From Sedimentisphaera sp050251615 (GTDB lineage: Bacteria; Planctomycetota; Phycisphaerae; Sedimentisphaerales; Sedimentisphaeraceae): 29,989 nucleotides of DNA. The position numbers and the translations under genes are program-made. The DNA lies in the NCBI GenBank assembly GCA_050251615.1, contig JBFWMM010000033.1, positions 1-29,989 of the forward strand, given 5' to 3'. The notes under the pieces were generated by a model. The model was not told the origin of the DNA. It saw only the letters and a list, made by a program, of their open reading frames with translations, and made no database searches. Of this stretch, positions 1 through 7,157 are shown in pieces. Numbering within the stretch: position 1 is the stretch's first letter; each line of letters starts with the position of its first letter.

Positions 1-45
1 TGCGAGGGCCTGCGCGGCGCGAAGAAAAAGGTCTGGAAGGCTTGA
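1..45 (+). CDS. C-terminal end of an unidentified upstream gene (partial)
   Basis: The frame starting at base 1 is open and ends at TGA 43-45, encoding a basic tail CEGLRGAKKKVWKA. The stop lies one base before the TTG start of the next gene, the tight spacing typical of this locus, so it is probably the end of an upstream operon gene. Fourteen residues are too few to assign a family. The frame of the following gene is also open to the window edge, so this reading is not certain. Confidence 0.35.
   Translation, partial: CEGLRGAKKKVWKA
35..40 (+). promoter_or_regulatory. Shine-Dalgarno supporting the TTG start of rfbB
   Basis: GGAAGG lies 6 bases before the TTG at 47. It supports that non-ATG start although the frame stays open further upstream. 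Confidence 0.6.
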
Positions 46-46
46 T

Positions 47-1096
47 TTGAAGAGAATCATCGTAACAGGCGGCGCCGGCTTTATCGGCTCGGCGCTCATA
101 AGGTACCTTATCAGTGAGACGCAGCATACCGTTCTCAATCTTGACAAGCTGACCTACGCGGGCAATCTCACTTCGCTTAAAGAGGTCGAGGATTCGTCTC
201 GCTACAGTTTTGTCCAAGCTGACATTTGCGACAAGCCTGCGATAGAACGCATCTTCGATGAGTACAGGCCTGATGCGATTATGCACCTCGCTGCGGAATC
301 ACATGTGGACAGGTCGATTGATGGCCCTGCCGCTTTTATTGAGACAAACATCATCGGCACCTACAATCTGCTTGATGTCTCCAAACGCTACTATGACAGC
401 CTCGGCGATGATGCCAAGCGAGTTTTCCGCTTCCAGCATATATCCACAGACGAGGTTTACGGCAGCCTCGGCGATGAAGGCTTCTTCACCGAGCTTACAT
501 CTTACGATCCGCGCTCGCCATATTCTGCGAGCAAGGCATCGTCAGACCATCTTGTTATGGCGTGGTATCATACATACGGACTGCCGGTGCTGCTTACAAA
601 TTGCTCAAACAATTACGGCCCATACCACTTCCCCGAAAAGCTGATACCTCTGATCATACTCAACGCGCTTGACGGCAAGCCCCTGCCGGTTTACGGCAAG
701 GGGGATAATGTTCGTGATTGGCTTTATGTTGACGACCATGCCAGAGCGCTATATACCGTGCTTGAGCGCGGCGAGCCAGGGGAGTCTTATAATGTGGGCG
801 GAAACAATGAAATGCAGAATATAGAGGTTGTGCAGACTGTTTGCGATGTGCTTGACGAGCTTGTGCCTGCCGATAAGCCGAGAAGAGAGCTTATTACATT
901 CGTAACCGATCGCCCCGGGCACGATAAACGCTATGCCATAGATGCAACAAAGATAAAAGAGCAGCTTGGCTGGCAACCTCTGGAGACATTCGAGAGCGGC
1001 ATCAGGAAGACTGTTCAGTGGTACCTTGACAACGGCTGGTGGTGGAAGCCGATCCGCGAGGGTAAATACGCGGGGGAGAGGCTGGGAAGCAAGTGA
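47..1096 (+). CDS. rfbB: dTDP-glucose 4,6-dehydratase
   Basis: Converts dTDP-glucose to dTDP-4-keto-6-deoxyglucose in the cytoplasm, the entry point to 6-deoxyhexoses. At 349 aa it has the usual family length. An N-terminal Rossmann motif TGGAGFIG (residues 7-14) binds NAD. The dehydratase signature HISTDEVYG carries T134, D135 and E136, and the YxxxK pair is Y159/K163. These make it an RfbB/RmlB-type extended SDR. The TTG start has a well-placed GGAAGG and gives the standard N-terminus MKRIIVTGG. With rfbA about 450 bp downstream it supplies the substrate for the 2,3-dehydratase, ketoreductase and aminotransferase that follow. No rfbC or rfbD (rhamnose branch) is in the window. Its codons are visibly more GC-rich than those of the central glycosyltransferase block. 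Confidence 0.96.
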   Translation: MKRIIVTGGAGFIGSALIRYLISETQHTVLNLDKLTYAGNLTSLKEVEDSSRYSFVQADICDKPAIERIFDEYRPDAIMHLAAESHVDRSIDGPAAFIETNIIGTYNLLDVSKRYYDSLGDDAKRVFRFQHISTDEVYGSLGDEGFFTELTSYDPRSPYSASKASSDHLVMAWYHTYGLPVLLTNCSNNYGPYHFPEKLIPLIILNALDGKPLPVYGKGDNVRDWLYVDDHARALYTVLERGEPGESYNVGGNNEMQNIEVVQTVCDVLDELVPADKPRRELITFVTDRPGHDKRYAIDATKIKEQLGWQPLETFESGIRKTVQWYLDNGWWWKPIREGKYAGERLGSK

Positions 1097-1117
1097 TAAG
1101 TCGTAAGTTGTAAGTAA

Positions 1118-1186
1118 ATGCAGAACTACAAAAAGATAAGCGCTTGGAAGGCTTCCTTGACTTTATCCCTAAGTTATATAAAGTAA
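1118..1186 (+). pseudogene. Displaced N-terminal piece of the four-helix-bundle gene
   Basis: From ATG 1118 this frame reads MQNYKKISAWKA, which closely resembles the usual start of four-helix-bundle proteins (aromatic residue, lysines, then a conserved Trp followed by a basic residue). It then runs into unrelated sequence and stops at 1184-1186. The rest of the protein continues in the frame starting at 1144. From the Trp codon (1145) to the Tyr of LYK (1177) there are 32 bases; from memory the family spacing is 11 codons (33), so one base appears to be missing. A sequencing or assembly indel is the alternative to a real mutation. Confidence 0.55.
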
Positions 1187-1479
1187 CAGAGAGTTTTCCT
1201 GAAAGCGGAAAATACGGCTTGCTTTCTCAGCTGAGAAGAGCTACTGTTTCTGTGTCTTCCAATATAGCAGAGGGTGCAGGAAGGGGCAGCAATGCTGATT
1301 TTGCCAGGTTTTTAGATATAGCAATTGGCTCAACTTTTGAAGTCGAGTGCCAGTTGCTTGTCGCAAAAGAGCTTGGATTGGCTGAAGCCGAGGAGATTGA
1401 TGAACTGTTAGTAGAATTAGATAGCGTCAAAAAGTTAATATACGGTTTTGCCAAGGCGTTACGCCACCCTAAAACCTAA
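1144..1479 (+). CDS. Four helix bundle protein (S23/23S rRNA intervening-sequence family), probably 5' frameshifted
   Basis: The 111-aa frame contains the family core: SFPESGKYGLLSQLRR, then the hallmark SNIAEGAGRGS, then ADFARFL and a helix around FEVECQLLVAKELG. Proteins of this family form helical oligomers of unknown function. Some are encoded in rRNA intervening sequences, and many occur singly next to polysaccharide genes. The only start in this frame is TTG 1144 (MEGFLDF), which lacks the expected first 10-12 residues; these are found in another frame from ATG 1118. The gene is therefore probably frameshifted by a one-base deletion near 1150. It sits between rfbB and rfbA but has no evident role in sugar synthesis. 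Its last codons run into the CCTAAAA repeat tract. Confidence 0.8.
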   Translation: MEGFLDFIPKLYKVTESFPESGKYGLLSQLRRATVSVSSNIAEGAGRGSNADFARFLDIAIGSTFEVECQLLVAKELGLAEAEEIDELLVELDSVKKLIYGFAKALRHPKT

Positions 1480-1530
1480 AACCTAAAACCTAAAACCTAA
1501 AACCTAAAACCTAAAACCTAAAACCTAAAA
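1468..1530 (+). repeat. (CCTAAAA)9 perfect tandem heptamer repeat
   Basis: Nine uninterrupted copies of CCTAAAA cover 63 bp between the four-helix-bundle gene and rfbA. The first copies overlap that gene's 3' end: its last codons and TAA stop are made of repeat sequence. The tract ends 10 bp before the rfbA start and displaces any normal Shine-Dalgarno. The unit is not a multiple of three, so copy-number change would alter the upstream gene's C-terminus little but would change the spacer before rfbA. Confidence 0.95.
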
Positions 1531-1540
1531 CCGTGAAACT

Positions 1541-2428
1541 GTGAAACAACGAAAAGGTATAATTCTCGCCGGCGGCTCAGGCACGAGGCTTTACCCCGTA
1601 ACCAGGGTGGTAAGCAAGCAGCTCCTGCCTGTTTACGATAAGCCGATGATCTATTACCCGCTCAGCACGCTGATGCTCGCGGGCATCAGGGAGATTCTGA
1701 TTATATCCACGCCTGAAGATACGCCGCGATTTCGCGAGCTTCTCGGAGACGGGAGTCAGTGGGGAATCAGCCTTGAGTATGCGGTTCAGCCGAGCCCGGA
1801 TGGCCTCGCGCAGGCATTTATAATCGGCGAAAAATTCATAGATGGCGCACCAAGCTGTCTTGTCCTCGGAGACAACATCTTCTACGGCGCAGGGTTGCAA
1901 CCCATACTCGGAAAGGCCGCAAAACAGGAAACCGGCGGGACAGTCTTTGCTTACTGGGTAAGAGACCCCGAGCGGTACGGAGTTGTTGAGTTTGACAAGG
2001 CTCACAGAGCCGTTTCAATTGAAGAAAAACCGACAGAGCCAAAGTCCAACTGGGCTGTTGTGGGGCTGTATTTTTACGATGAGAATGTTGTGGAGATAGC
2101 CAAATCCATAGAACCCTCAGCCAGAGGTGAGCTTGAGATAACAAGTGTCAACAAACGCTATCTCGATGAGGGGCTTCTCGATGTGCAGACGCTTGGCCGC
2201 GGATTTGCCTGGCTTGATACCGGCACTCCGGAATCAATGGTGCAGGCCGCCAACTTCGTACATACAATCGAATCGCGCCAGGCCCAGAAGATTGCCTGCC
2301 CGGAAGAGATTGCTTGGCGAAAAGGCTGGATAACAGATTCTGATTTGTATGATTTGAGCAACAAGTATCCCAAAACTGACTATTATAGATACTTGGCAAT
2401 GCTCCCCGCGATGAGGACAAATAACTGA
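1541..2428 (+). CDS. rfbA: Glucose-1-phosphate thymidylyltransferase
   Basis: Joins glucose-1-phosphate and dTTP to give dTDP-glucose, the substrate of rfbB. At 295 aa it has the family length. The nucleotide-binding signature GGSGTRLYPVT (residues 11-21) is followed by SKQLLPVYDKPMIYYPLS, and the metal-binding Asp is D111 in LVLGDNIFYG. The GTG at 1541 gives the normal N-terminus (MKQRKGIILAGG). No good Shine-Dalgarno precedes it because the CCTAAAA tract ends just upstream. The stop is 4 bases before the next ATG, so it is probably cotranscribed with the deoxysugar genes. The separation of rfbB and rfbA by an unrelated gene and a repeat suggests an insertion into a formerly contiguous pair. 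Confidence 0.96.
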   Translation: MKQRKGIILAGGSGTRLYPVTRVVSKQLLPVYDKPMIYYPLSTLMLAGIREILIISTPEDTPRFRELLGDGSQWGISLEYAVQPSPDGLAQAFIIGEKFIDGAPSCLVLGDNIFYGAGLQPILGKAAKQETGGTVFAYWVRDPERYGVVEFDKAHRAVSIEEKPTEPKSNWAVVGLYFYDENVVEIAKSIEPSARGELEITSVNKRYLDEGLLDVQTLGRGFAWLDTGTPESMVQAANFVHTIESRQAQKIACPEEIAWRKGWITDSDLYDLSNKYPKTDYYRYLAMLPAMRTNN

Positions 2429-2432
2429 TTTT

Positions 2433-3845
2433 ATGGATTTTGCTAAGCTGATATTCGATTCTGCGATTTCAGAAGATGGTGAGTTTGTGTCAAACGGCAA
2501 TTTCCGTGCGTGGTTTGAAGACAGGCAAAACTCTCATCGTTTTGTGATTGAGCCAATTCGCTTTGATGAAATGGTGAAATGGAGTCTGGATAGTACTTCG
2601 GGCAGAATACTGCACGAGAGCGGAAGGTTTTTCAGTATTGATGGATTGAAGGGTAGCGCTTTCGGAAGTTTGGGTGAATTCGTTTTCGAGCAACCAATCA
2701 TAAATCAACCGGAGGTTGGATACCTAGGCTTTATTTCTAAGGTTTTCAACGGAACGCTTTATTTTCTTGTTCAAGCCAAAATGGAACCCGGCAATATAAA
2801 TATGATTCAGATCTCCCCGACACTTCAGGCTACGAGAAGTAATTTTACTCGCGTTCATAAAGGAAGAGCGCCATACTACCTTGACTACTTTAATGGAAAA
2901 ATCAAATCGAAGGTTATTTTTGATTCTCTTGAATCAGAACAAGGGGCCAGGTTTTTCAGAAAGAGAAACCGCAATATAGTTGTTCTCGTTGGTGAAGGGG
3001 TGGAAGTTCCTGTTTACGATGATTATTGCTGGCTGACTCTGGGGCAGATTCACTCTCTCATAAAAACGGATAATATCGTAAACATGGACGCAAGGAGTGT
3101 AATTGCTTGTCTCCCATTTTTGTGCGAGAAGGCAGACGGCGGGTACGCTTCAAAAGTATCCAAGTCGCTGATGTCTCACGAATCATGCGCAGTATATTCG
3201 GATATGGAGTTGTTGAGCTGGTTTGCAGAACAAAAATTTGGAAATCAAGTAAGTGTGGTCTCTAAGAGATTGGACGAATTGGACAAGTGGATCGTGGGCG
3301 ATCGAGAAATATATCATGAAGAAGGCAAGTGTTTCTCAGTTGGTGCGTGTCGTGTTGAGGCGACCAGTCGCGAGGTTTTCAGCTGGACTCAGCCTGTGGT
3401 TAAGCCATGTGAACATGGCCTGTTTTGCTTTATTACAAAGACAATAGGTGACGTTCTTCATGTATTAGTACAGGCCAAGACAGAACCCGGAATTCAGGAT
3501 ATCGTGGAGATTGGGCCAACCGTACATTGCAACATGGGTGGGTGGAGCGAAGATAGAGAGGTTGCCGGAATTCCTTTCTTGTCATATGTTTTAAGCGCGC
3601 CTTCGTCTGCCATAAGATTTGACGCACTGCAGAGCGAAGAGGGCGGCAGATTTTTTCGAGAAGAAAATCGTAACCTTATAATTGAGGTTGGAGATGATTT
3701 TTCAGATGAAGTGCCTTCCAACTACGTCTGGATGACGCTGGCTCAGCTGAAGCGCTTTGTGCGTTACAATAATTTTGTGAATGTTGAGGCCCGCAGCCTG
3801 ATCAGCTGTATGGGGCTTTATGAAGGATTTTATAATGAGGCTTAA
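2433..3845 (+). CDS. NDP-hexose 2,3-dehydratase
   Basis: Members of this family (EvaA/SpnO/TylX3 type) remove the C-2 hydroxyl of dTDP-4-keto-6-deoxyglucose, giving a 3,4-diketo-2,6-dideoxy sugar. At 470 aa the protein is the expected tandem duplication. Repeat 1 carries FSIDGLKG, QPIINQPEVGYLGF and FLVQAKMEPGN; repeat 2 carries FSVGACRVE, QPVVKPCEHGLFCF and VLVQAKTEPGI. In both, QAK.EPG is followed by I.P(T)LQAT or G.PTVHCN-like text. This enzyme is best known from antibiotic deoxysugar pathways and is less common in a polysaccharide locus. The next two genes are the matching 3-ketoreductase and 4-aminotransferase, which supports the assignment. ATG 2433 lies 4 bases after the rfbA stop. Confidence 0.93.
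   Translation: MDFAKLIFDSAISEDGEFVSNGNFRAWFEDRQNSHRFVIEPIRFDEMVKWSLDSTSGRILHESGRFFSIDGLKGSAFGSLGEFVFEQPIINQPEVGYLGFISKVFNGTLYFLVQAKMEPGNINMIQISPTLQATRSNFTRVHKGRAPYYLDYFNGKIKSKVIFDSLESEQGARFFRKRNRNIVVLVGEGVEVPVYDDYCWLTLGQIHSLIKTDNIVNMDARSVIACLPFLCEKADGGYASKVSKSLMSHESCAVYSDMELLSWFAEQKFGNQVSVVSKRLDELDKWIVGDREIYHEEGKCFSVGACRVEATSREVFSWTQPVVKPCEHGLFCFITKTIGDVLHVLVQAKTEPGIQDIVEIGPTVHCNMGGWSEDREVAGIPFLSYVLSAPSSAIRFDALQSEEGGRFFREENRNLIIEVGDDFSDEVPSNYVWMTLAQLKRFVRYNNFVNVEARSLISCMGLYEGFYNEA
3823..3827 (+). promoter_or_regulatory. Shine-Dalgarno fixing the ketoreductase start
   Basis: AAGGA lies 7 bases before ATG 3835. It favours that start over the in-frame ATG at 3820, which would add five residues ahead of the Rossmann strand. 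Confidence 0.55.
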
Positions 3846-4794
3846 CTTTGGTGTAATTGGTTGCTCTACTTTTGCGAGGAATATCATGATTCCCGCAATT
3901 AAGGGTAGTCCTGGCGTAAGTCTGGAGGCGGTTGCGAGCCGCAGTAAAGAAAAGGCTGTTGCTTTTGCCGAACAGTTTGCTTGCCGAGCTGTAACAGGTT
4001 ATCAGACCATCTTGGATGATGATCTTATTGATGCCGTATATATTCCGCTCCCAACCGGACTTCATGAGGAGTGGGTTGAGAAGGCGATTGAGGCAGGCAA
4101 GCACGTCCTGGTTGAGAAGTCCTTCGTTACATCTTATGATGCAGCATTGAGATTGATTGGACTTGCCAGAGAGAAAAAATTGATAATTATTGAAAACTTT
4201 CTGTTTCCTCTTCACTCTCAGTTTAATTGGATTAGAGCAAAGTTGCAGGATGGTATTATTGGCGAGCTTAAGCTTTTGAGAGCGACATTCAGCTTTCCCG
4301 CTTTTGATGCAGGTAACATAAGGAACAAGAGCGAGCTTGGCGGAGGAGCACTGTTTGACGCAGGTGCCTACGTTTTGAAAATCAGCAGTCTCATATTAGG
4401 AGATGATTTAGACTTGATCGGTGCAACAACCGAATTTAATCAAGATTTTGGGGTTGATTTTGCCGGCAGTGGTATCCTGAGAAATAGCAAGGGGCAGGTA
4501 GCTCAGGTTGCGTTTGGTTTTGGACTTTTCTATCAGTGCAACCTTGAACTGCTTGGAACAGAGGGGAAGATTAGTGCCGGAAGAATATATACATCTAAGT
4601 CGGATTTTGCCCCTGAGATTGTTGTAGAGACCAAATCCGGAAGGGAAGTATTTTCTCTTCCGACAGACGACCAGTATGGTAATATGATTCCGCATTTTAA
4701 GGAATTGCTTGCTGGCGGTAGCTATGATAATTCATATAATGAACTTTTATTGCAGGCAAGGCTTATGGACACCTTTAAGAATGCAGCTGAATGA
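3835..4794 (+). CDS. Gfo/Idh/MocA-family NDP-hexose 3-ketoreductase
   Basis: Predicted to reduce the C-3 ketone of the 3,4-diketo-2,6-dideoxy sugar left by the 2,3-dehydratase, like SpnN/TylC1/KijD10. The 319-aa protein starts with the Rossmann motif FGVIGCSTFARNI. It has the family EKP-like motif as E94-K95-S96 (Pro replaced by Ser, Lys kept). The C-terminal domain has GGGALFDAGAY, with D176 and Y179 at the usual catalytic positions. The start at 3835 overlaps the previous stop by 11 bp and has AAGGA upstream; an in-frame ATG at 3820 is possible. Its stop overlaps the next ATG by 4 bp, implying translational coupling. The stereochemistry of reduction cannot be read from the sequence. Confidence 0.88.
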   Translation: MRLNFGVIGCSTFARNIMIPAIKGSPGVSLEAVASRSKEKAVAFAEQFACRAVTGYQTILDDDLIDAVYIPLPTGLHEEWVEKAIEAGKHVLVEKSFVTSYDAALRLIGLAREKKLIIIENFLFPLHSQFNWIRAKLQDGIIGELKLLRATFSFPAFDAGNIRNKSELGGGALFDAGAYVLKISSLILGDDLDLIGATTEFNQDFGVDFAGSGILRNSKGQVAQVAFGFGLFYQCNLELLGTEGKISAGRIYTSKSDFAPEIVVETKSGREVFSLPTDDQYGNMIPHFKELLAGGSYDNSYNELLLQARLMDTFKNAAE

Positions 4795-5906
4795 AGAAAA
4801 TTGATAAACCTATATTTGTAACAAGGCCTTCGCTGCCACCTCTTGAGGATTTTGTAGAATGCCTCAAAGAACTCTGGGAGACGAAGTGGCTTACTCATGA
4901 CGGAAGGTTTCACAAAGAGTTTGAGAAAGCAATATGTGAATACCTGGATATTGACTACTGCACACTTTTCTGCAATGGCACATTGGCTCTTCAGGCGGCA
5001 CTGGCCATTCTGAATCTGGAAGGTGAGGTCATTACTACTCCGTTTACATTTGCCGCTACGGCAAATGCGATTGTGCTGAGCGGGCTGAAGCCTGTTTTTG
5101 TCGACATTGACCCAGATACCTTTAATATCTCGCCAGAGAGTATTCGTAAGGCTGTAACGGATAAGACATCTGCAATTATGCCGGTGCATGTATATGGCAA
5201 CCCTTGCGATACAATGGCTATCGACGCAATAGCGGATCAGTACAATCTAAAGGTTATCTATGATGGCGCACATGCCTTTGGAGTAAAGCAAGAAGGGGCC
5301 AGCATTCTCAGTGCAGGCGATATGACAATGGTCAGCTTTCACGCCACCAAAATAATGAACTCTATTGAGGGCGGCGCGATTATAACAAACAATTCTGAGT
5401 ACAAGCGGAAACTTGATTTGTTCAGGTTTTACGGTCTGTCAGGTGAAACATCCACAGAGTTGATTGGGACAAACGCTAAAATGAACGAGGTGCAGGCCGC
5501 TATGGGATTGCTTAATCTGCGCAATATAGACGATAATATCGCTTGCAGACGCGCATTGGCAGAAAAATATAGAGAATTGCTTGCCGATGTTGATGGTATA
5601 AAGGTATTGAACGATTTTCCGGGAGTACGGCATAACTATGCCTATTTCCCTATACTTGTTGATGAAAAACGATACGGTATGAGCAGGGACGAGCTCTGCG
5701 ATAAGCTCAAAGAACATAATATATTTGCTCGAAGGTACTTTTATCCGCTTCTGACGGATTTCAGCGCTTATAACGATTCCAATTGCAGGATTGAAGAACT
5801 TCCCGTGGCAAAAAGAACAGCAAAACAGGTGCTTTGCCTGCCGTTGCATACGGAGCTGACTGAAGAACAAATACGTCAAATTTTGGAGAATATTGCAAGT
5901 GTCTAA
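4791..5906 (+). CDS. DegT/DnrJ/EryC1/StrS aminotransferase, VioA-like sugar 4-aminotransferase
   Basis: A PLP enzyme expected to transaminate the C-4 ketone of the dTDP-2,6-dideoxy-4-keto sugar. The 371-aa protein has the fold-type-I landmarks: GTLALQAAL near the PLP phosphate site, D158 in VIYDGAHAFG, and the Schiff-base lysine K187 in SFHATKIMNSIEGGA. The N-terminus VTRPSLPPLEDF and the block MPVHVYGNPCD resemble VioA-type 4-aminotransferases (dTDP-Qui4N) rather than the 3-aminotransferase group; that resemblance is recalled, not computed. It follows the ketoreductase with an ATGA overlap and overlaps the acyl-module synthase. The expected product is a dTDP-4-amino-2,4,6-trideoxyhexose, probably N-acylated by genes downstream. 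Confidence 0.9.
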   Translation: MKKIDKPIFVTRPSLPPLEDFVECLKELWETKWLTHDGRFHKEFEKAICEYLDIDYCTLFCNGTLALQAALAILNLEGEVITTPFTFAATANAIVLSGLKPVFVDIDPDTFNISPESIRKAVTDKTSAIMPVHVYGNPCDTMAIDAIADQYNLKVIYDGAHAFGVKQEGASILSAGDMTMVSFHATKIMNSIEGGAIITNNSEYKRKLDLFRFYGLSGETSTELIGTNAKMNEVQAAMGLLNLRNIDDNIACRRALAEKYRELLADVDGIKVLNDFPGVRHNYAYFPILVDEKRYGMSRDELCDKLKEHNIFARRYFYPLLTDFSAYNDSNCRIEELPVAKRTAKQVLCLPLHTELTEEQIRQILENIASV

Positions 5907-6894
5907 GATTAAGGCATCAGCCGTTTATCTGCCGGATAAGATATTGTCAAATGATGACTTAGCTAAACAATTTGAAGGATTTAATGCCAAGAAGGTTTCT
6001 AAGAAGATTGGAATATCTGAGAGGCATATAGCTGGAGAAGATGAAACGGCCTTGGATTTGGCTGAAAGGGCCTGTTCGAAGTTATTTGATTCATACGACA
6101 GACAAAAGGTCGATTTTTTAATATTCTGCACTCAAAGCCCGGAGTACATCCTGCCTACAACAGCCTGTGTATTGCAAAACAGGCTTGGTCTAAGGACTGA
6201 CATCGGAGCTTTTGACTATAATCTCGGATGCTCCGGCTATGTATATGGGCTTGCGATGGCTAAGTCGCTGATTGCGGGAGGTATGGCATTATCGGTTTTA
6301 TTGGTTACTGCGGAGACGTACAGTAAATATATTCACCCTCAGGATAGAAGTAACAGAAGTATCTTTGGAGATGCGGCAACCGCAACAATAATTGAGGCAT
6401 CGGACAAAGAAGGTATTGGAGAGTTTGTGTTTGGTACAGATGGGTCCGGGGCTGATAATCTGATTGTTAGAAATGGGGCCTCTAAAAAACCATACGACTC
6501 TGAGGCCTTGCTGAGAGAGTATTCTCCTGGCAACTTCAGCACAGACAATTACCTCTACATGAACGGGCCTGATATATTCAACTTTACCATTGAAGCCGTT
6601 CCGAAAGCAGTTGAAGCCTGTCTAAGCAAAAACAAAGTTACTTTTGAGGATATAGACCTCGTTATTTTGCATCAGGCGAATAAGTACATGTTAAACTACT
6701 TAAAGCTTAAAATGGGGATACCAGATGAGAAGTTTTTCATTGCAATGGAAGGAGTTGGCAATACGGTGTCCAATAGTATTCCAATTGCATTGAAAATGGC
6801 AATGGAAAATGCTATAATGGCAACCGGCGGAAAGGTGTTGCTTGTTGGTTTCGGCGTTGGCTATTCCTGGAGCGCCGCCATAATAACTTTTTAA
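5893..6894 (+). CDS. 3-oxoacyl-ACP synthase III (KAS III), copy 1
   Basis: Condenses an acyl-CoA primer with malonyl-ACP; with the adjacent ACP and reductase it probably makes a short 3-hydroxyacyl-ACP (for example 3-hydroxybutyryl). The 333-aa protein has the thiolase fold with the full Cys-His-Asn triad: C113 in LGCSGYVYG, H260 in ILHQANKYM and N290 in GVGNTVSNS. The start is TTG 5893 or, equally plausibly, GTG 5899; GGAG at 5885-5888 serves either. Both overlap the aminotransferase stop. From codon 11 (base 5923) the gene is identical to the copy at 26697; only the first residues differ. Its place in a sugar operon argues for glycan acyl supply rather than housekeeping lipid synthesis. Confidence 0.92.
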   Translation: MQVSKIKASAVYLPDKILSNDDLAKQFEGFNAKKVSKKIGISERHIAGEDETALDLAERACSKLFDSYDRQKVDFLIFCTQSPEYILPTTACVLQNRLGLRTDIGAFDYNLGCSGYVYGLAMAKSLIAGGMALSVLLVTAETYSKYIHPQDRSNRSIFGDAATATIIEASDKEGIGEFVFGTDGSGADNLIVRNGASKKPYDSEALLREYSPGNFSTDNYLYMNGPDIFNFTIEAVPKAVEACLSKNKVTFEDIDLVILHQANKYMLNYLKLKMGIPDEKFFIAMEGVGNTVSNSIPIALKMAMENAIMATGGKVLLVGFGVGYSWSAAIITF

Positions 6895-6902
6895 TTTAAA
6901 AT

Positions 6903-6906
6903 GGAG
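6903..6906 (+). promoter_or_regulatory. Shine-Dalgarno fixing the ACP start, copy 1
   Basis: GGAG with a 6-base spacer precedes ATG 6913. The site lies inside the alternative start at ATG 6901, which itself has no Shine-Dalgarno, so 6913 is the better start. Confidence 0.65.
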
Positions 6907-6912
6907 CGTGAA

Positions 6913-7146
6913 ATGACAAAGCTGGACTTATGCAATGAATTATCTGAGTTAATGGAGTTGGATGATACCCTGACCGTCGAGTCTGATTTAACAGAGCTGG
7001 AAGAGTATGATTCAATGGCTCTACTGTCCATAATTGCTTTTGTTGACAAGAACTTTGGCAAAACACTTAAAGCAGATCAATTAGCTCAGGTGGTTACTGT
7101 TCAAAGTCTAATTGATATAATAGGCTTAGATGCCTTTAGTGATTAA
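6913..7146 (+). CDS. Acyl carrier protein, copy 1
   Basis: A small acidic carrier of 77 aa (81 if ATG 6901 is used) that holds the growing acyl chain on a phosphopantetheine arm. The attachment serine is in YDSMALLSII (S34 counted from 6913), a DSM variant of the usual DSL. The charge pattern and helical layout fit a type II ACP. ATG 6913 is preferred because GGAG sits 6 bases before it. It lies between a KAS III and an SDR reductase, so it is probably dedicated to the glycan acyl group rather than general fatty acid synthesis. No phosphopantetheinyl transferase is in the window; the cell's AcpS presumably loads it. It is identical to the copy at 27714. Confidence 0.92.
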   Translation: MTKLDLCNELSELMELDDTLTVESDLTELEEYDSMALLSIIAFVDKNFGKTLKADQLAQVVTVQSLIDIIGLDAFSD

Positions 7147-7157
7147 TTTAGGGATTA

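Noticed and set aside
1468..1530. CCTAAAA array as a CRISPR or telomere
   Set aside because: There are no spacers between units, and the array is short, internal and between genes; it is a simple tandem repeat.
3820..3834. Upstream in-frame ATG as start of the ketoreductase
   Set aside because: AAGGA is correctly spaced for ATG 3835, and the shorter form gives the usual distance to the Rossmann motif.
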